From CAKSQF01 sp964568425 (GTDB lineage: Bacteria > Bacillota > Clostridia > Oscillospirales > CAG-272): 64,000 bases of DNA. A model generated the notes under the pieces. The model searched no databases. It was not told the origin of the DNA and saw only the letters and a program-made list of their open reading frames with translations. The stretch covers positions 1-64,000 of the forward strand of contig CAZMPO010000004.1 in NCBI GenBank assembly GCA_964568425.1, in the 5' to 3' direction. The position numbers were made by a program, and so were the translations under genes. Of the stretch, positions 24,255 through 31,181 are shown one piece after another (the first letter of the stretch is position 1; every line of letters begins with the position of its first letter).

Positions 24255-24291
24255 AAATTTTGCGACAGCCTCGTTCGCTGTCGCAAAATTT
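24255..24291 (+). terminator. Terminator of the GH31 gene
   Basis: A perfect 15-bp stem (24255-24269 with 24277-24291) running into a T tract, 5 nt after the stop. Confidence 0.9.
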
Positions 24292-24315
24292 TTTCGATTT
24301 TTCGACCTCCCCCTC

Positions 24316-24344
24316 TTGACAAATGCTCGAAAATATAGTATAAT
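24316..24344 (+). promoter_or_regulatory. Promoter of the HMA/DUF2325 pair
   Basis: Perfect TTGACA (24316-24321) and TATAAT (24339-24344), 17-bp spacer. Confidence 0.85.
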
Positions 24345-24352
24345 ACATCCAA

Positions 24353-24368
24353 GTTAGTCAAGACTAAC
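24353..24368 (+). promoter_or_regulatory. Palindromic operator, DtxR-family type
   Basis: GTTAGTC and its exact complement GACTAAC are separated by AA. The site starts 9 bp after the -10 box and so covers the transcription start, where a bound repressor would block transcription. The sequence resembles the TTAG/CTAA half-sites of DtxR/IdeR-type iron and manganese repressors. The regulator itself is not in the window. Confidence 0.65.
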
Positions 24369-24394
24369 CAAAACTCAAAAGGATGACCGACAAA

Positions 24395-24634
24395 ATGACA
24401 AAAACAATAAAAATGATCGCCAAAATAGACGGCATGGCGTGCTCCATGTGTGAGGCTCACGTAAACGATGCCATACGCCGCGCATTTGACGGCAGTGTAA
24501 AAAAGGTGAGATCGTCCCACCGAAAGGGAAGTGCCGAGATGACCTCGATCGAGCCGATCGACAGAGACACCCTTGCCGATGCCCTTGATGCCATCGGCTA
24601 TAAACTCATCACCCTTACAGAAAAGGAGAAATAA
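24395..24634 (+). CDS. Heavy-metal-associated (HMA) domain protein
   Basis: A 79-aa single-domain metallochaperone-like protein. The metal-binding motif G-M-A-C-S-M-C-E-A-H-V lies near residue 13. The usual L-P-G-V segment is altered (F-D-G-S-V-K-K-V), and the central K-V-R-S-S-H-R-K-G-S-A-E is very basic. Copper is the common ligand of the family, but the DtxR-like operator and the DUF2325 partner suggest a role in iron or manganese homeostasis here. Start at ATG 24395 with AAAAGGA upstream; ATG 24383 overlaps that site. Confidence 0.8.
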   Translation: MTKTIKMIAKIDGMACSMCEAHVNDAIRRAFDGSVKKVRSSHRKGSAEMTSIEPIDRDTLADALDAIGYKLITLTEKEK

Positions 24635-24640
24635 AAACAA

Positions 24641-24925
24641 ATGAGTGTAGTGATCGTCGGCGGAAACGAATGTATGGTCCGCCATTATAAAGACCTCTGC
24701 AGTGAGTATAACTGTAAAGCCAAAGTTTTCCCGAAGACCGTAAACGGACTCCGTTCGATCGGCTCGCCCGATATCCTTGTCCTGTTTACCGATACCGTCT
24801 CGCATAAAATGGTGCGCTTCGCCCTCGGCGAGGTCAAGGGAACAGATGCCGTCGTCGCAAGATCCCATTCAAGCTCGATCGCGGCACTCAAAAACATCCT
24901 CGATACCCACGCGCCCGTAAAATAA
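24641..24925 (+). CDS. DUF2325 family protein
   Basis: A 94-aa protein of the DUF2325 family: M-S-V-V-I-V-G-G-N-E at the N terminus, a Cys at residue 11, L-V-L-F-T-D-T-V-S-H-K-M-V near residue 46 and the R-S-H-S-S-S block near residue 74. Function is unproven; members often sit beside feoAB, and a link to iron is inferred from that plus the operator upstream of this pair. It starts 6 bp after the HMA gene, in the same transcript. No FeoB is present in the window. Confidence 0.85.
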   Translation: MSVVIVGGNECMVRHYKDLCSEYNCKAKVFPKTVNGLRSIGSPDILVLFTDTVSHKMVRFALGEVKGTDAVVARSHSSSIAALKNILDTHAPVK

Positions 24926-24960
24926 TTTTTTTGCGGCGATGAAAAATTTTCGTGAACCTA

Positions 24961-24989
24961 TTGACAATTGCCGATTTTACTGCTATAAT
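24961..24989 (+). promoter_or_regulatory. Promoter of tRNA-Gly
   Basis: Perfect TTGACA (24961-24966) and TATAAT (24984-24989), 17-bp spacer. Confidence 0.85.
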
Positions 24990-25000
24990 ATGGTAGCAGC

Positions 25001-25074
25001 GCAGGCGTAGCTCAATGGCAGAGCACCCGCTTCCCAAGCCGGCAACGCGGGTTCGATTCCCGTCGCCTGCTCCA
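25001..25074 (+). tRNA. tRNA-Gly (CCC)
   Basis: Acceptor GCAGGCG pairs with CGCCTGC; D arm GCTC/GAGC; T loop TTCGATT; CCA encoded. The anticodon loop reads TTCCCAA, anticodon CCC. The anticodon stem CCCGC/GCCGG has a C-C mismatch at 29-41; all other pairs hold. Confidence 0.92.
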
Positions 25075-25077
25075 AAG

Positions 25078-25108
25078 ATCCCGTCCTCGAAAGAGGGGGG
25101 ATTTTTTC
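25078..25108 (+). terminator. Terminator of tRNA-Gly
   Basis: An imperfect hairpin around a CCTC-GAAA-GAGG core, followed by ATTTTTTCTTTTT. From here to 25230 I see no gene. Confidence 0.6.
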
Positions 25109-25230
25109 TTTTTCTGACTCGTATTACCCGAAAATCCCAAATCACGCGCATAATCCCTCACCTTGCCCCAAAATCATCCCGTATCCATTAAAATTTTGAC
25201 CTTGATCGCGATATTTGCTTTTTCGTATGG

Positions 25231-25236
25231 TATAAT
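25231..25236 (+). promoter_or_regulatory. -10 box of the serine recombinase gene
   Basis: TATAAT 31 nt before the start codon. No good -35 hexamer lies 17 bp upstream, so transcription is probably weak or regulated. Confidence 0.45.
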
Positions 25237-25266
25237 GTATTTGAATGGATCAAGGAGGTTAAATAA

Positions 25267-25866
25267 ATGACGGGCAATGTTTACGGCTATGTTCGCGTGT
25301 CGAGCACTGACCAAAATGAAGAAAGACAGCTCGTTGCAATGAAGGCTCACAATGTCCCCGCGGAGAATATTTTTTCGGATAAACAATCGGGAAAAGATTT
25401 CAATCGCCCACAGTATACCAAAATGGTCGAAATACTTCAAAAGGACGATCTTCTCTACGTCCTGAGTATCGATCGCCTCGGCAGAAATTACGATGAGATC
25501 CTCTCTCAATGGAAGATCCTCACCAAGGATATCGGCATAAACGTCTGCGTGATCGATATGCCGCTGCTCGATACAAGACAGGGCAAGGACCTCATCGGTA
25601 CGTTTATCGCCGACCTCGTTTTGCAGATATTGTCATTTGTCGCTCAAAATGAACGCGAGAATATCAAAAAACGTCAGGCACAGGGTATCGCCGCCGCAAA
25701 GGCAAACGGGAGCAGATTCGGTCGCCCGCGTAAGGAGGCGGACGATACCTTTGACGCGGCATACTTGCGATGGAAGTCCGATCCCGACTTCACGGCAAGC
25801 GATGCCGCGGATGCGTGCGGATACAGTCTCTCGACCTTCTATCGCAGAGTCCGCGAGATAAAATAA
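25267..25866 (+). CDS. Small serine recombinase (DNA invertase/resolvase type)
   Basis: A 199-aa site-specific recombinase of Hin/Gin/Tn3-resolvase size. The catalytic Ser lies in Y-V-R-V-S-S-T-D-Q-N near residue 12, with the partner Arg in D-R-L-G-R-N near residue 69. The long E helix ends in Q-N-E-R-E-N-I-K-K-R-Q, followed by the minor-groove arm G-R-P-R (near residue 151) and a C-terminal helix-turn-helix (A-S-D-A-A-D-A-C-G-Y-S-L-S-T-F-Y-R-R). GGAGG precedes the ATG. The gene ends 24 bp before the first of two 26-bp sites whose half-sites resemble Hin targets, so I infer that it inverts the promoter segment downstream. A housekeeping or relic resolvase is the alternative. Confidence 0.9.
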   Translation: MTGNVYGYVRVSSTDQNEERQLVAMKAHNVPAENIFSDKQSGKDFNRPQYTKMVEILQKDDLLYVLSIDRLGRNYDEILSQWKILTKDIGINVCVIDMPLLDTRQGKDLIGTFIADLVLQILSFVAQNERENIKKRQAQGIAAAKANGSRFGRPRKEADDTFDAAYLRWKSDPDFTASDAADACGYSLSTFYRRVREIK

Positions 25867-25890
25867 GTCTTTCTTCAAAAAAACAGGGCA

Positions 25891-25916
25891 CTGTCAATAA
25901 GTAGACCTTTTGGCAT
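25891..25916 (+). repeat. Left candidate recombination site of the invertible promoter
   Basis: A 26-bp imperfect palindrome: half-site CTGTCAATAAGT, two-base core AG (25903-25904), and a right half ACCTTTTGGCAT whose complement is ATGCCAAAAGGT. This 12-2-12 layout with A-rich half-sites is that of Hin/Gin recombination sites. Confidence 0.6.
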
Positions 25917-26068
25917 TCGGTCTGCACAATTGTTTTTGCGAGGAAAAAAAGGCAAAAAATTATTTTTCAGTAAATTTTTATCAAAAAATTTCGATTTAGG
26001 TATTGACATATCGTAAAAAAAATGCTATAATCCCTACATGGATAATCGTTTTGGACAAAATATGAGCA
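25917..26068 (+). other. Candidate invertible promoter segment
   Basis: About 150 AT-rich bases between the two inverted sites, without a coding sequence. It carries the only strong promoter upstream of the cohesin/dockerin genes. In the orientation seen here the promoter points at them; after inversion it would point back across the recombinase gene. Confidence 0.55.
26003..26031 (+). promoter_or_regulatory. Promoter inside the candidate invertible segment
   Basis: Perfect TTGACA (26003-26008) and TATAAT (26026-26031), 17-bp spacer, pointing at the secreted repeat proteins. The predicted transcript starts near 26038 and has a leader of about 375 nt. Confidence 0.85.
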
Positions 26069-26094
26069 CTGTCAAAAGGTCTGCTTTTTGATAG
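26069..26094 (-). repeat. Right candidate recombination site, inverted
   Basis: Read on the minus strand: half-site CTATCAAAAAGC, core AG, right half ACCTTTTGACAG. It matches the left site at 20 of 26 positions and its core is in the opposite orientation, which for a serine invertase specifies inversion rather than deletion. Confidence 0.6.
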
Positions 26095-26099
26095 CGCGC

Positions 26100-26411
26100 G
26101 TCTCTTGCCCCGATTTTTTCACTTTTTGTGATTTTTTCGGTCACCATCTCTCGTGCGATGCGTGTGTTTTGTTCATGTCCCGACTCGGGTCGCTACCCAA
26201 ACGGGAACGATCCGAATGTATGATGTAATGTCGGCTATTGTCAAAAAGCTCGCTTGGATACTGCCCTCAAGGTAATCGGGAGTTCCTTCGACGGCGCACT
26301 TTAAGCTGCTTGCATGACCGCACCCGTCCTGCATCATACTCCATAACAAAGGCGTCGGGTTGGCCCGTAACCAACAATCCGGATTATATTTTTCTATGGA
26401 GGAAAAAGAAC
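26100..26411 (+). other. Long structured 5' leader
   Basis: A 5' untranslated region between the promoter and the first secreted repeat protein. GTATGATG at 26218-26225 is exactly complementary to CATCATAC at 26332-26339, which would close a domain of about 120 nt. A further hairpin GTTGG/CCAAC (26359-26375) lies just before the ribosome binding site GGAGG (26398-26402). I could not match it to a known riboswitch class. Confidence 0.4.
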
Positions 26412-29400
26412 ATGAAAAAGAATGCATTTTCAAGAGTGATTGCTCTTCTTTTGGCTCTGATCATGGTCGTAGGTAATGCAGCAGTCCTTGTTGTCACTGC
26501 CGAAGAACATGTTCATACCGAAGAATGCAATCACAGCTGTCCCGGCAAGGCTGAAGATCATACTCTCGTGACCTGCCCGGACGGAGAAAAGATCAAGACA
26601 GTTGCACCCGGTTGCGAAACATGGGGTTACACCCTGTATCAGTGCCCTGTTTGCGACGCTTATTTTGCTGACGATTTCGTTGTTGCTAACGGAACCTGCC
26701 AAAATGAGGTAACAAAGGAGCCCACTTGCACCGAAGCAGGCGAAAAGACCTGCAGCGTTTGCGGAGCTGTTACTCCCATCCCTGCTACCGGACACGATTT
26801 CGGCGCGTGGACAACAGTTAAGAACGAAACCGGTTGTAAGAAGGCAAGAACCTGCGCAACCTGTAGCTTTGTTGAAGAAGATGGCTCCGACGAAGCACAC
26901 ACATGGAACAAGGTTCCCACTATCCTTGTAAAGCCTACTCACACCGAAAACGGTCTCGCTGAGTACACCTGCGAGGTCTGCGGCGATACCAAGCAAGTTG
27001 TTATCATCTCCGATCATCAGCATGATGTTGAGACTATTCCTGCAGTTGCTCCCACCTGCACCGAAGATGGTAATTTTGAGTATGTTTATTGTGAGACCTG
27101 CGATAAGTACTGGATCGGTAACGAAGAGGTTACTCTTGCCGACACCGTTGATAAGGCAAAAGGACACGATTACGAACACGGCATCATTCAGGAGCATGTT
27201 GACTCTTCTTGTACCGAAAAGGGTCACAACAAGATTCAGTGTGCAAATTGCGATGCAGTTGAAACCTTCGAGCTTCCTCTTGCACCCCATACACCTATCG
27301 TAAGCCAATACACTGCACCTACCTGTACAAGATATGGTCTTGAGATCTACACCTGTAGCGTCTGCGGCGCGTTTGATAAGGACGAGGATGTTCATACGCT
27401 CCCGCCCACAGGTCATACCACTCTTGAGCAGATCATTGCGCTCGACAAAGAGGGCAAGGGTGATCTTGTATATGTAGCACCTACATGCACCAAGAACGGT
27501 TCCTACAGCTGGACTTGCCAGAACCCCGATTGCACTGTTGCATTCAATGTAACGATCGATCCTACCGGATGCGATGTTGTTGAAGTCAATGTTCCCGCAA
27601 CCTGCGCACAGTATGCTTATTCTTATAAGTACTGCACACACAACTGCGATAAGGCTGATGGCAGAGCATATGCTACCGTTGCAACTCATCCTGAGCACGG
27701 CGATTTCGTCGTAGCGATCAACGGAGCAGCTGTATGGTATGTCGAGAACTCTCTTGTAGTTTACAAGGATCTCGGTCTTAACAAAGACAATCACGATGCA
27801 CAGTACAGAACGGAAGTTGGAGTCAACCTTCCTACCTGTACCGAACCCGGCAACTCTGTTTACTTCTGCACACATTGTAGTGCAAAATTTGTCAAATCCG
27901 GTATCCCTGCACTCGGACATGAGTTTGATCTCGATAAGTCTGAAAAGCAGAAGCTCTCCAGCCAGACATGTACGACCGACGAGATCTACAAAGTAAAGTG
28001 TACTCGTTGCGACGAGACCAAGGACATCACGACCAAGGAAGCTTATGGTCATGATTGGACCGGTAATGTTGTTAAAGTGAAGGCGACCTGCGTTATCGCA
28101 GCATGCGAATATACCGTATGTAAGAACGGTTGCGGAGAGGTAAAGGTTCTCGTTGAGGGTACCACTCTTGAGTATCTCCCCATCTACAGCCTTGCTAATG
28201 CAAAGGAAGCACATGAGAATCTTGAGTATAGAGACGTATACAGACACGGAACATGCTCGATCATTGGTCTTTACAAGTATTACTGCGCCGATTGCGATAA
28301 GGTAGTTCTCGTAGAGATGGAGGGCACCGGCAAACACGCCCTGTATGTTTCTAAGACAGCAAAAGCTCCCACTTGCCTCGAGGCAGGTTGGACGGCAGAG
28401 GAAAGCTGCAGCCGTTGCAACATAGTTGTTACCGCGTCTAAGGATCTTGAAGCACTCGGACATGACATCATCTCCGATGCAACCTGCGGAAAGGGCTCTG
28501 TATGCTCGAGATGCGGTGAGCAGGACGACGCTCTTACTCACAACCACGAACTGATCGACTCTCGTGACGCTGATTGCATCAACTACGGTTGGGAACACTA
28601 TGTTTGCTCTAACTGTGGCGATGAGTACATCGTTGAATATTACGACGAAGCAGGTCACACCGAAGAAAAGGTTGATGGCGTTGAGCCTACCTGCACGACT
28701 ACCGGTCTGACAGATGGTAAGGTATGCTCGGTATGTGGCGAAGTACTCCTTGCACAGGATGTAATTCCTGCTAAGGGTCACCACAACAAGGCAGGCGATG
28801 AGCTTGTTGACACTTGCCTTAACGCTGATGTTGAGGATCGTAAGTGCGTAGATTGCGAACTCGAGATCGGCACAAGCCACAACATGACCGCTCCTGTTGC
28901 ATTCCCTGCAAACTGCATTACTCCTGCTTACACACTCAGTGTTTGCGTTGACTGTGAGTATGAGGAAAAGATCAAAGTTGGCGAGGACTTCGGCGATCAC
29001 AACTATGAGCGCACTTCCTATGTTGCACCGACCTATCATACCACCGGTCTTGCTACATATGTCTGCACATTCTGTAAGGATGTTAAGGAAGACGTAATTC
29101 CCACTATCGACGGCGTTGGTTACTATGTATCTGTTGAGAACGCTGACATCGAGGGCGCGATCATCACCGACCGTTCGCTCATCGCTGTTACCGTTGCTCT
29201 CGACGGCGACAACGTTGACCTTTGGGGCTTCAAGTTCAACCTCAACTATGATAACACCATCCTTGCATTTGAGAAGGCTGAATTCGTCTGCGACGACTTC
29301 AACACTCTCGCAAAAGTAAGCGACAACGGCACATTTGTTACCGTTGCAGCTAACACCTTCAACGCTGAGGACGGCTCCGTCCGCAACGCTACCATCGGCG

Positions 29401-29780
29401 AGATGACTAATGTTGTAGTTCTCTACTTCCGCGTCAACTATGCCGGCAACCTCGAGAATGTACCGCTCACTATCGATTCTATCGATACCGTTGAGGCAAA
29501 GGGTGAGACCTCTGTGGATGTTGTTTCCGTCGCATATAACACCACGTTCGATATCGAGATGTTCCTCGATGTCAACAAGGATGGCGAATTCAATATCCAT
29601 GATATGTACGTCATCTACAACATCATCACCGGCGAGTCGTCGATCGAGTATACTGCTCTCGTTGACCTCGACAGAGATGGTGAGATCACGATGGTTGACT
29701 ATCTTGCAATCTTCGATCACTATATCGGAAGCGTTACCTATGAACAGCTTGTAGGTCGCGCACCTATGGACGCAGAATGA
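26412..29780 (+). CDS. Secreted repeat protein: about 20 Cys-pair repeats, cohesin-like and dockerin-like domains
   Basis: A 1122-aa exported protein. Residues 1-30 are a signal peptide (R-V-I-A-L-L-L-A-L-I-M-V-V-G-N-A). Residues about 35-895 are some 20 degenerate repeats of roughly 40-50 aa, built as A-P-T-C-T-E-x-G, then Y-x-C-x-x-C-G and ending P-A-x-G-H; cores include C-P-V-C, C-S-V-C, C-E-V-C, C-S-R-C and C-V-D-C, suggesting zinc-ribbon-like or disulfide units. About 903-1045 looks like a cohesin beta-sandwich (W-G-F-K-F-N-L-N-Y-D), and about 1048-1105 holds two dockerin-type calcium loops (D-V-N-K-D-G-E-F-N and D-L-D-R-D-G-E-I-T). There is no catalytic domain. GTT/GCT-rich codon use suggests high expression. 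The start is ATG 26412 after GGAGG. Confidence 0.85.
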   Translation: MKKNAFSRVIALLLALIMVVGNAAVLVVTAEEHVHTEECNHSCPGKAEDHTLVTCPDGEKIKTVAPGCETWGYTLYQCPVCDAYFADDFVVANGTCQNEVTKEPTCTEAGEKTCSVCGAVTPIPATGHDFGAWTTVKNETGCKKARTCATCSFVEEDGSDEAHTWNKVPTILVKPTHTENGLAEYTCEVCGDTKQVVIISDHQHDVETIPAVAPTCTEDGNFEYVYCETCDKYWIGNEEVTLADTVDKAKGHDYEHGIIQEHVDSSCTEKGHNKIQCANCDAVETFELPLAPHTPIVSQYTAPTCTRYGLEIYTCSVCGAFDKDEDVHTLPPTGHTTLEQIIALDKEGKGDLVYVAPTCTKNGSYSWTCQNPDCTVAFNVTIDPTGCDVVEVNVPATCAQYAYSYKYCTHNCDKADGRAYATVATHPEHGDFVVAINGAAVWYVENSLVVYKDLGLNKDNHDAQYRTEVGVNLPTCTEPGNSVYFCTHCSAKFVKSGIPALGHEFDLDKSEKQKLSSQTCTTDEIYKVKCTRCDETKDITTKEAYGHDWTGNVVKVKATCVIAACEYTVCKNGCGEVKVLVEGTTLEYLPIYSLANAKEAHENLEYRDVYRHGTCSIIGLYKYYCADCDKVVLVEMEGTGKHALYVSKTAKAPTCLEAGWTAEESCSRCNIVVTASKDLEALGHDIISDATCGKGSVCSRCGEQDDALTHNHELIDSRDADCINYGWEHYVCSNCGDEYIVEYYDEAGHTEEKVDGVEPTCTTTGLTDGKVCSVCGEVLLAQDVIPAKGHHNKAGDELVDTCLNADVEDRKCVDCELEIGTSHNMTAPVAFPANCITPAYTLSVCVDCEYEEKIKVGEDFGDHNYERTSYVAPTYHTTGLATYVCTFCKDVKEDVIPTIDGVGYYVSVENADIEGAIITDRSLIAVTVALDGDNVDLWGFKFNLNYDNTILAFEKAEFVCDDFNTLAKVSDNGTFVTVAANTFNAEDGSVRNATIGEMTNVVVLYFRVNYAGNLENVPLTIDSIDTVEAKGETSVDVVSVAYNTTFDIEMFLDVNKDGEFNIHDMYVIYNIITGESSIEYTALVDLDRDGEITMVDYLAIFDHYIGSVTYEQLVGRAPMDAE

Positions 29781-29816
29781 TTCTGTGCTCAGATTAGGAT
29801 ATAGGAGGATTATGAA

Positions 29817-31124
29817 GTGAAAAGAACAAAGCTTATAACCCTGTTGCTCGTCATCGTTGCAGTGTTTGCGCTTTCGATTTCGGCATCCGCCTCCGAACCT
29901 GTAGAGGTTGCTGATCCTGATCTTGCTTTCACGGCGGAGGCTCCCTCCGTCGTGTCAGCAGGCGGCACCGTTACCGTAAATGTAAATGTCCCTGTAAACG
30001 CAGGCTTTACATGGGCACAGGTCACAATGACATATGACGCCGATGTCCTTACTTATGTCGAAGACAAAGACGATCCGAATTATTCAACAGAAGGCACACA
30101 GTTTCCTTCGGCAGTTAAGGTTGCAACAAAATCCGGAGATAGAATCGTCATCACGATCGGTACGATCCCCGGATTCAGTAAGACCCTTTATGAACAGACC
30201 GGTTTTGTTGTCGCTGTAACATTCAATGTTGCCGAAGGCTACGAAAATGTAACAAACGTTAATCTCTCTACTTCAACGAAAAATATCGTTGACGCAGATG
30301 GTAAACCCGATAACTTGACCGTTTCCACCAGCGGTTGTGTACTTAAAGTTGTCGATTGGGCAACGCACGTTCATACCGAGGTTGTCGATGCAGCTGTTAT
30401 ACGCACCTGCACTGAACCCGGCAGAACCGCCGGTACTCACTGCTCTTATTGTGAGAAACTTGTTAAGCTTCAACTTGATCTCCCGCCTCTTGGACATCAG
30501 ACAGTTGTTGACGAGGCTGCCGATCCCACTTGTACAGAAACAGGTCTTACCGAAGGTAGCCACTGTGCAAGGTGCGGCGAGGTTTTCGTCGCTCAGGAAG
30601 TAGTTCCTGCATACGGACACACCGAGGAAGTAATTCCCGGTAAAGCTCCTACTTGCACTGAACCCGGTCTCACCGAGGGCAAAAAGTGCTCAGTCTGCGG
30701 TACACTCCTTGTCGCACAGCTTCAGACCAGACCTACACCTCATACCGCTTCTGATGAGTGGGAATTTGACGCTGACAAGCATTGGCATGTCTGCGCAAAT
30801 TGCGACGAAAAGTTTGACGAGGCTGATCATGTTCTTTCGGACGATGGTCACTGCGAATGTGGCTATTATGTGTCTACATTCATCTACGGTGACGCAAATG
30901 GCGATGGTAAGGTCAACTCAGCTGATATCATTCTGATCAAGAAGTATGTTGCAAACTTTGATAAGTCGACCGGAACATCGACCGTTGAGGTTTCTCTCGG
31001 TGCGGATGCGAATGGCGACGGCAAGATTAACAGCAGTGATATCATTCTTCTTAAGAAATATATCGCAAACCTTGACACTGACGGCAATTCGTCCGTAGTT
31101 CTTGGTCCTGCAAAAGAAGCTTGA
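29817..31124 (+). CDS. Secreted cohesin-like, Cys-repeat and dockerin protein
   Basis: A 435-aa exported partner of the preceding gene with the same modules in a different order: signal peptide (1-25), cohesin-like domain first (about 36-185, with A-Q-V-T-M-T-Y-D-A-D), then four or five Cys-pair repeats (C-S-Y-C, C-A-R-C, C-S-V-C, C-A-N-C), then a canonical type I dockerin with two D-A-N-G-D-G-K-(V/I)-N-S loops and I-I-L-(I/L)-K-K-Y helices (about 362-425). It begins with GTG at 29817, 8 nt after AGGAGG; an upstream ATG is followed by a stop. It lies 36 bp after the first gene and ends at a strong terminator, so the two form one operon. Confidence 0.88.
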   Translation: MKRTKLITLLLVIVAVFALSISASASEPVEVADPDLAFTAEAPSVVSAGGTVTVNVNVPVNAGFTWAQVTMTYDADVLTYVEDKDDPNYSTEGTQFPSAVKVATKSGDRIVITIGTIPGFSKTLYEQTGFVVAVTFNVAEGYENVTNVNLSTSTKNIVDADGKPDNLTVSTSGCVLKVVDWATHVHTEVVDAAVIRTCTEPGRTAGTHCSYCEKLVKLQLDLPPLGHQTVVDEAADPTCTETGLTEGSHCARCGEVFVAQEVVPAYGHTEEVIPGKAPTCTEPGLTEGKKCSVCGTLLVAQLQTRPTPHTASDEWEFDADKHWHVCANCDEKFDEADHVLSDDGHCECGYYVSTFIYGDANGDGKVNSADIILIKKYVANFDKSTGTSTVEVSLGADANGDGKINSSDIILLKKYIANLDTDGNSSVVLGPAKEA

Positions 31125-31137
31125 TCAAAACAATAAA

Positions 31138-31169
31138 ACAAAAAACCTCCTTTTTAGGAGGTTTTTTGT
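31138..31169 (+). terminator. Terminator of the cohesin/dockerin operon
   Basis: A perfect 13-bp stem (31138-31150 with 31157-31169) with a T-rich 3' arm, 13 nt after the stop. Confidence 0.9.
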
Positions 31170-31181
31170 TTTATGGAATAA

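Noticed and set aside
25886..26099. The inverted repeats at 25886-25915 and 26070-26099 as ends of a MITE or dead insertion sequence
   Set aside because: They can be aligned over 30 bp as terminal repeats, but I see no target-site duplication, and the fit to 12-2-12 recombinase sites with inverted cores next to a serine recombinase is better. It remains the main alternative.
26412..31124. A cellulosome scaffoldin locus
   Set aside because: Cohesin- and dockerin-like parts are present, but there are no carbohydrate-binding modules and no catalytic dockerin proteins nearby. The single GH31 has no signal peptide or dockerin.
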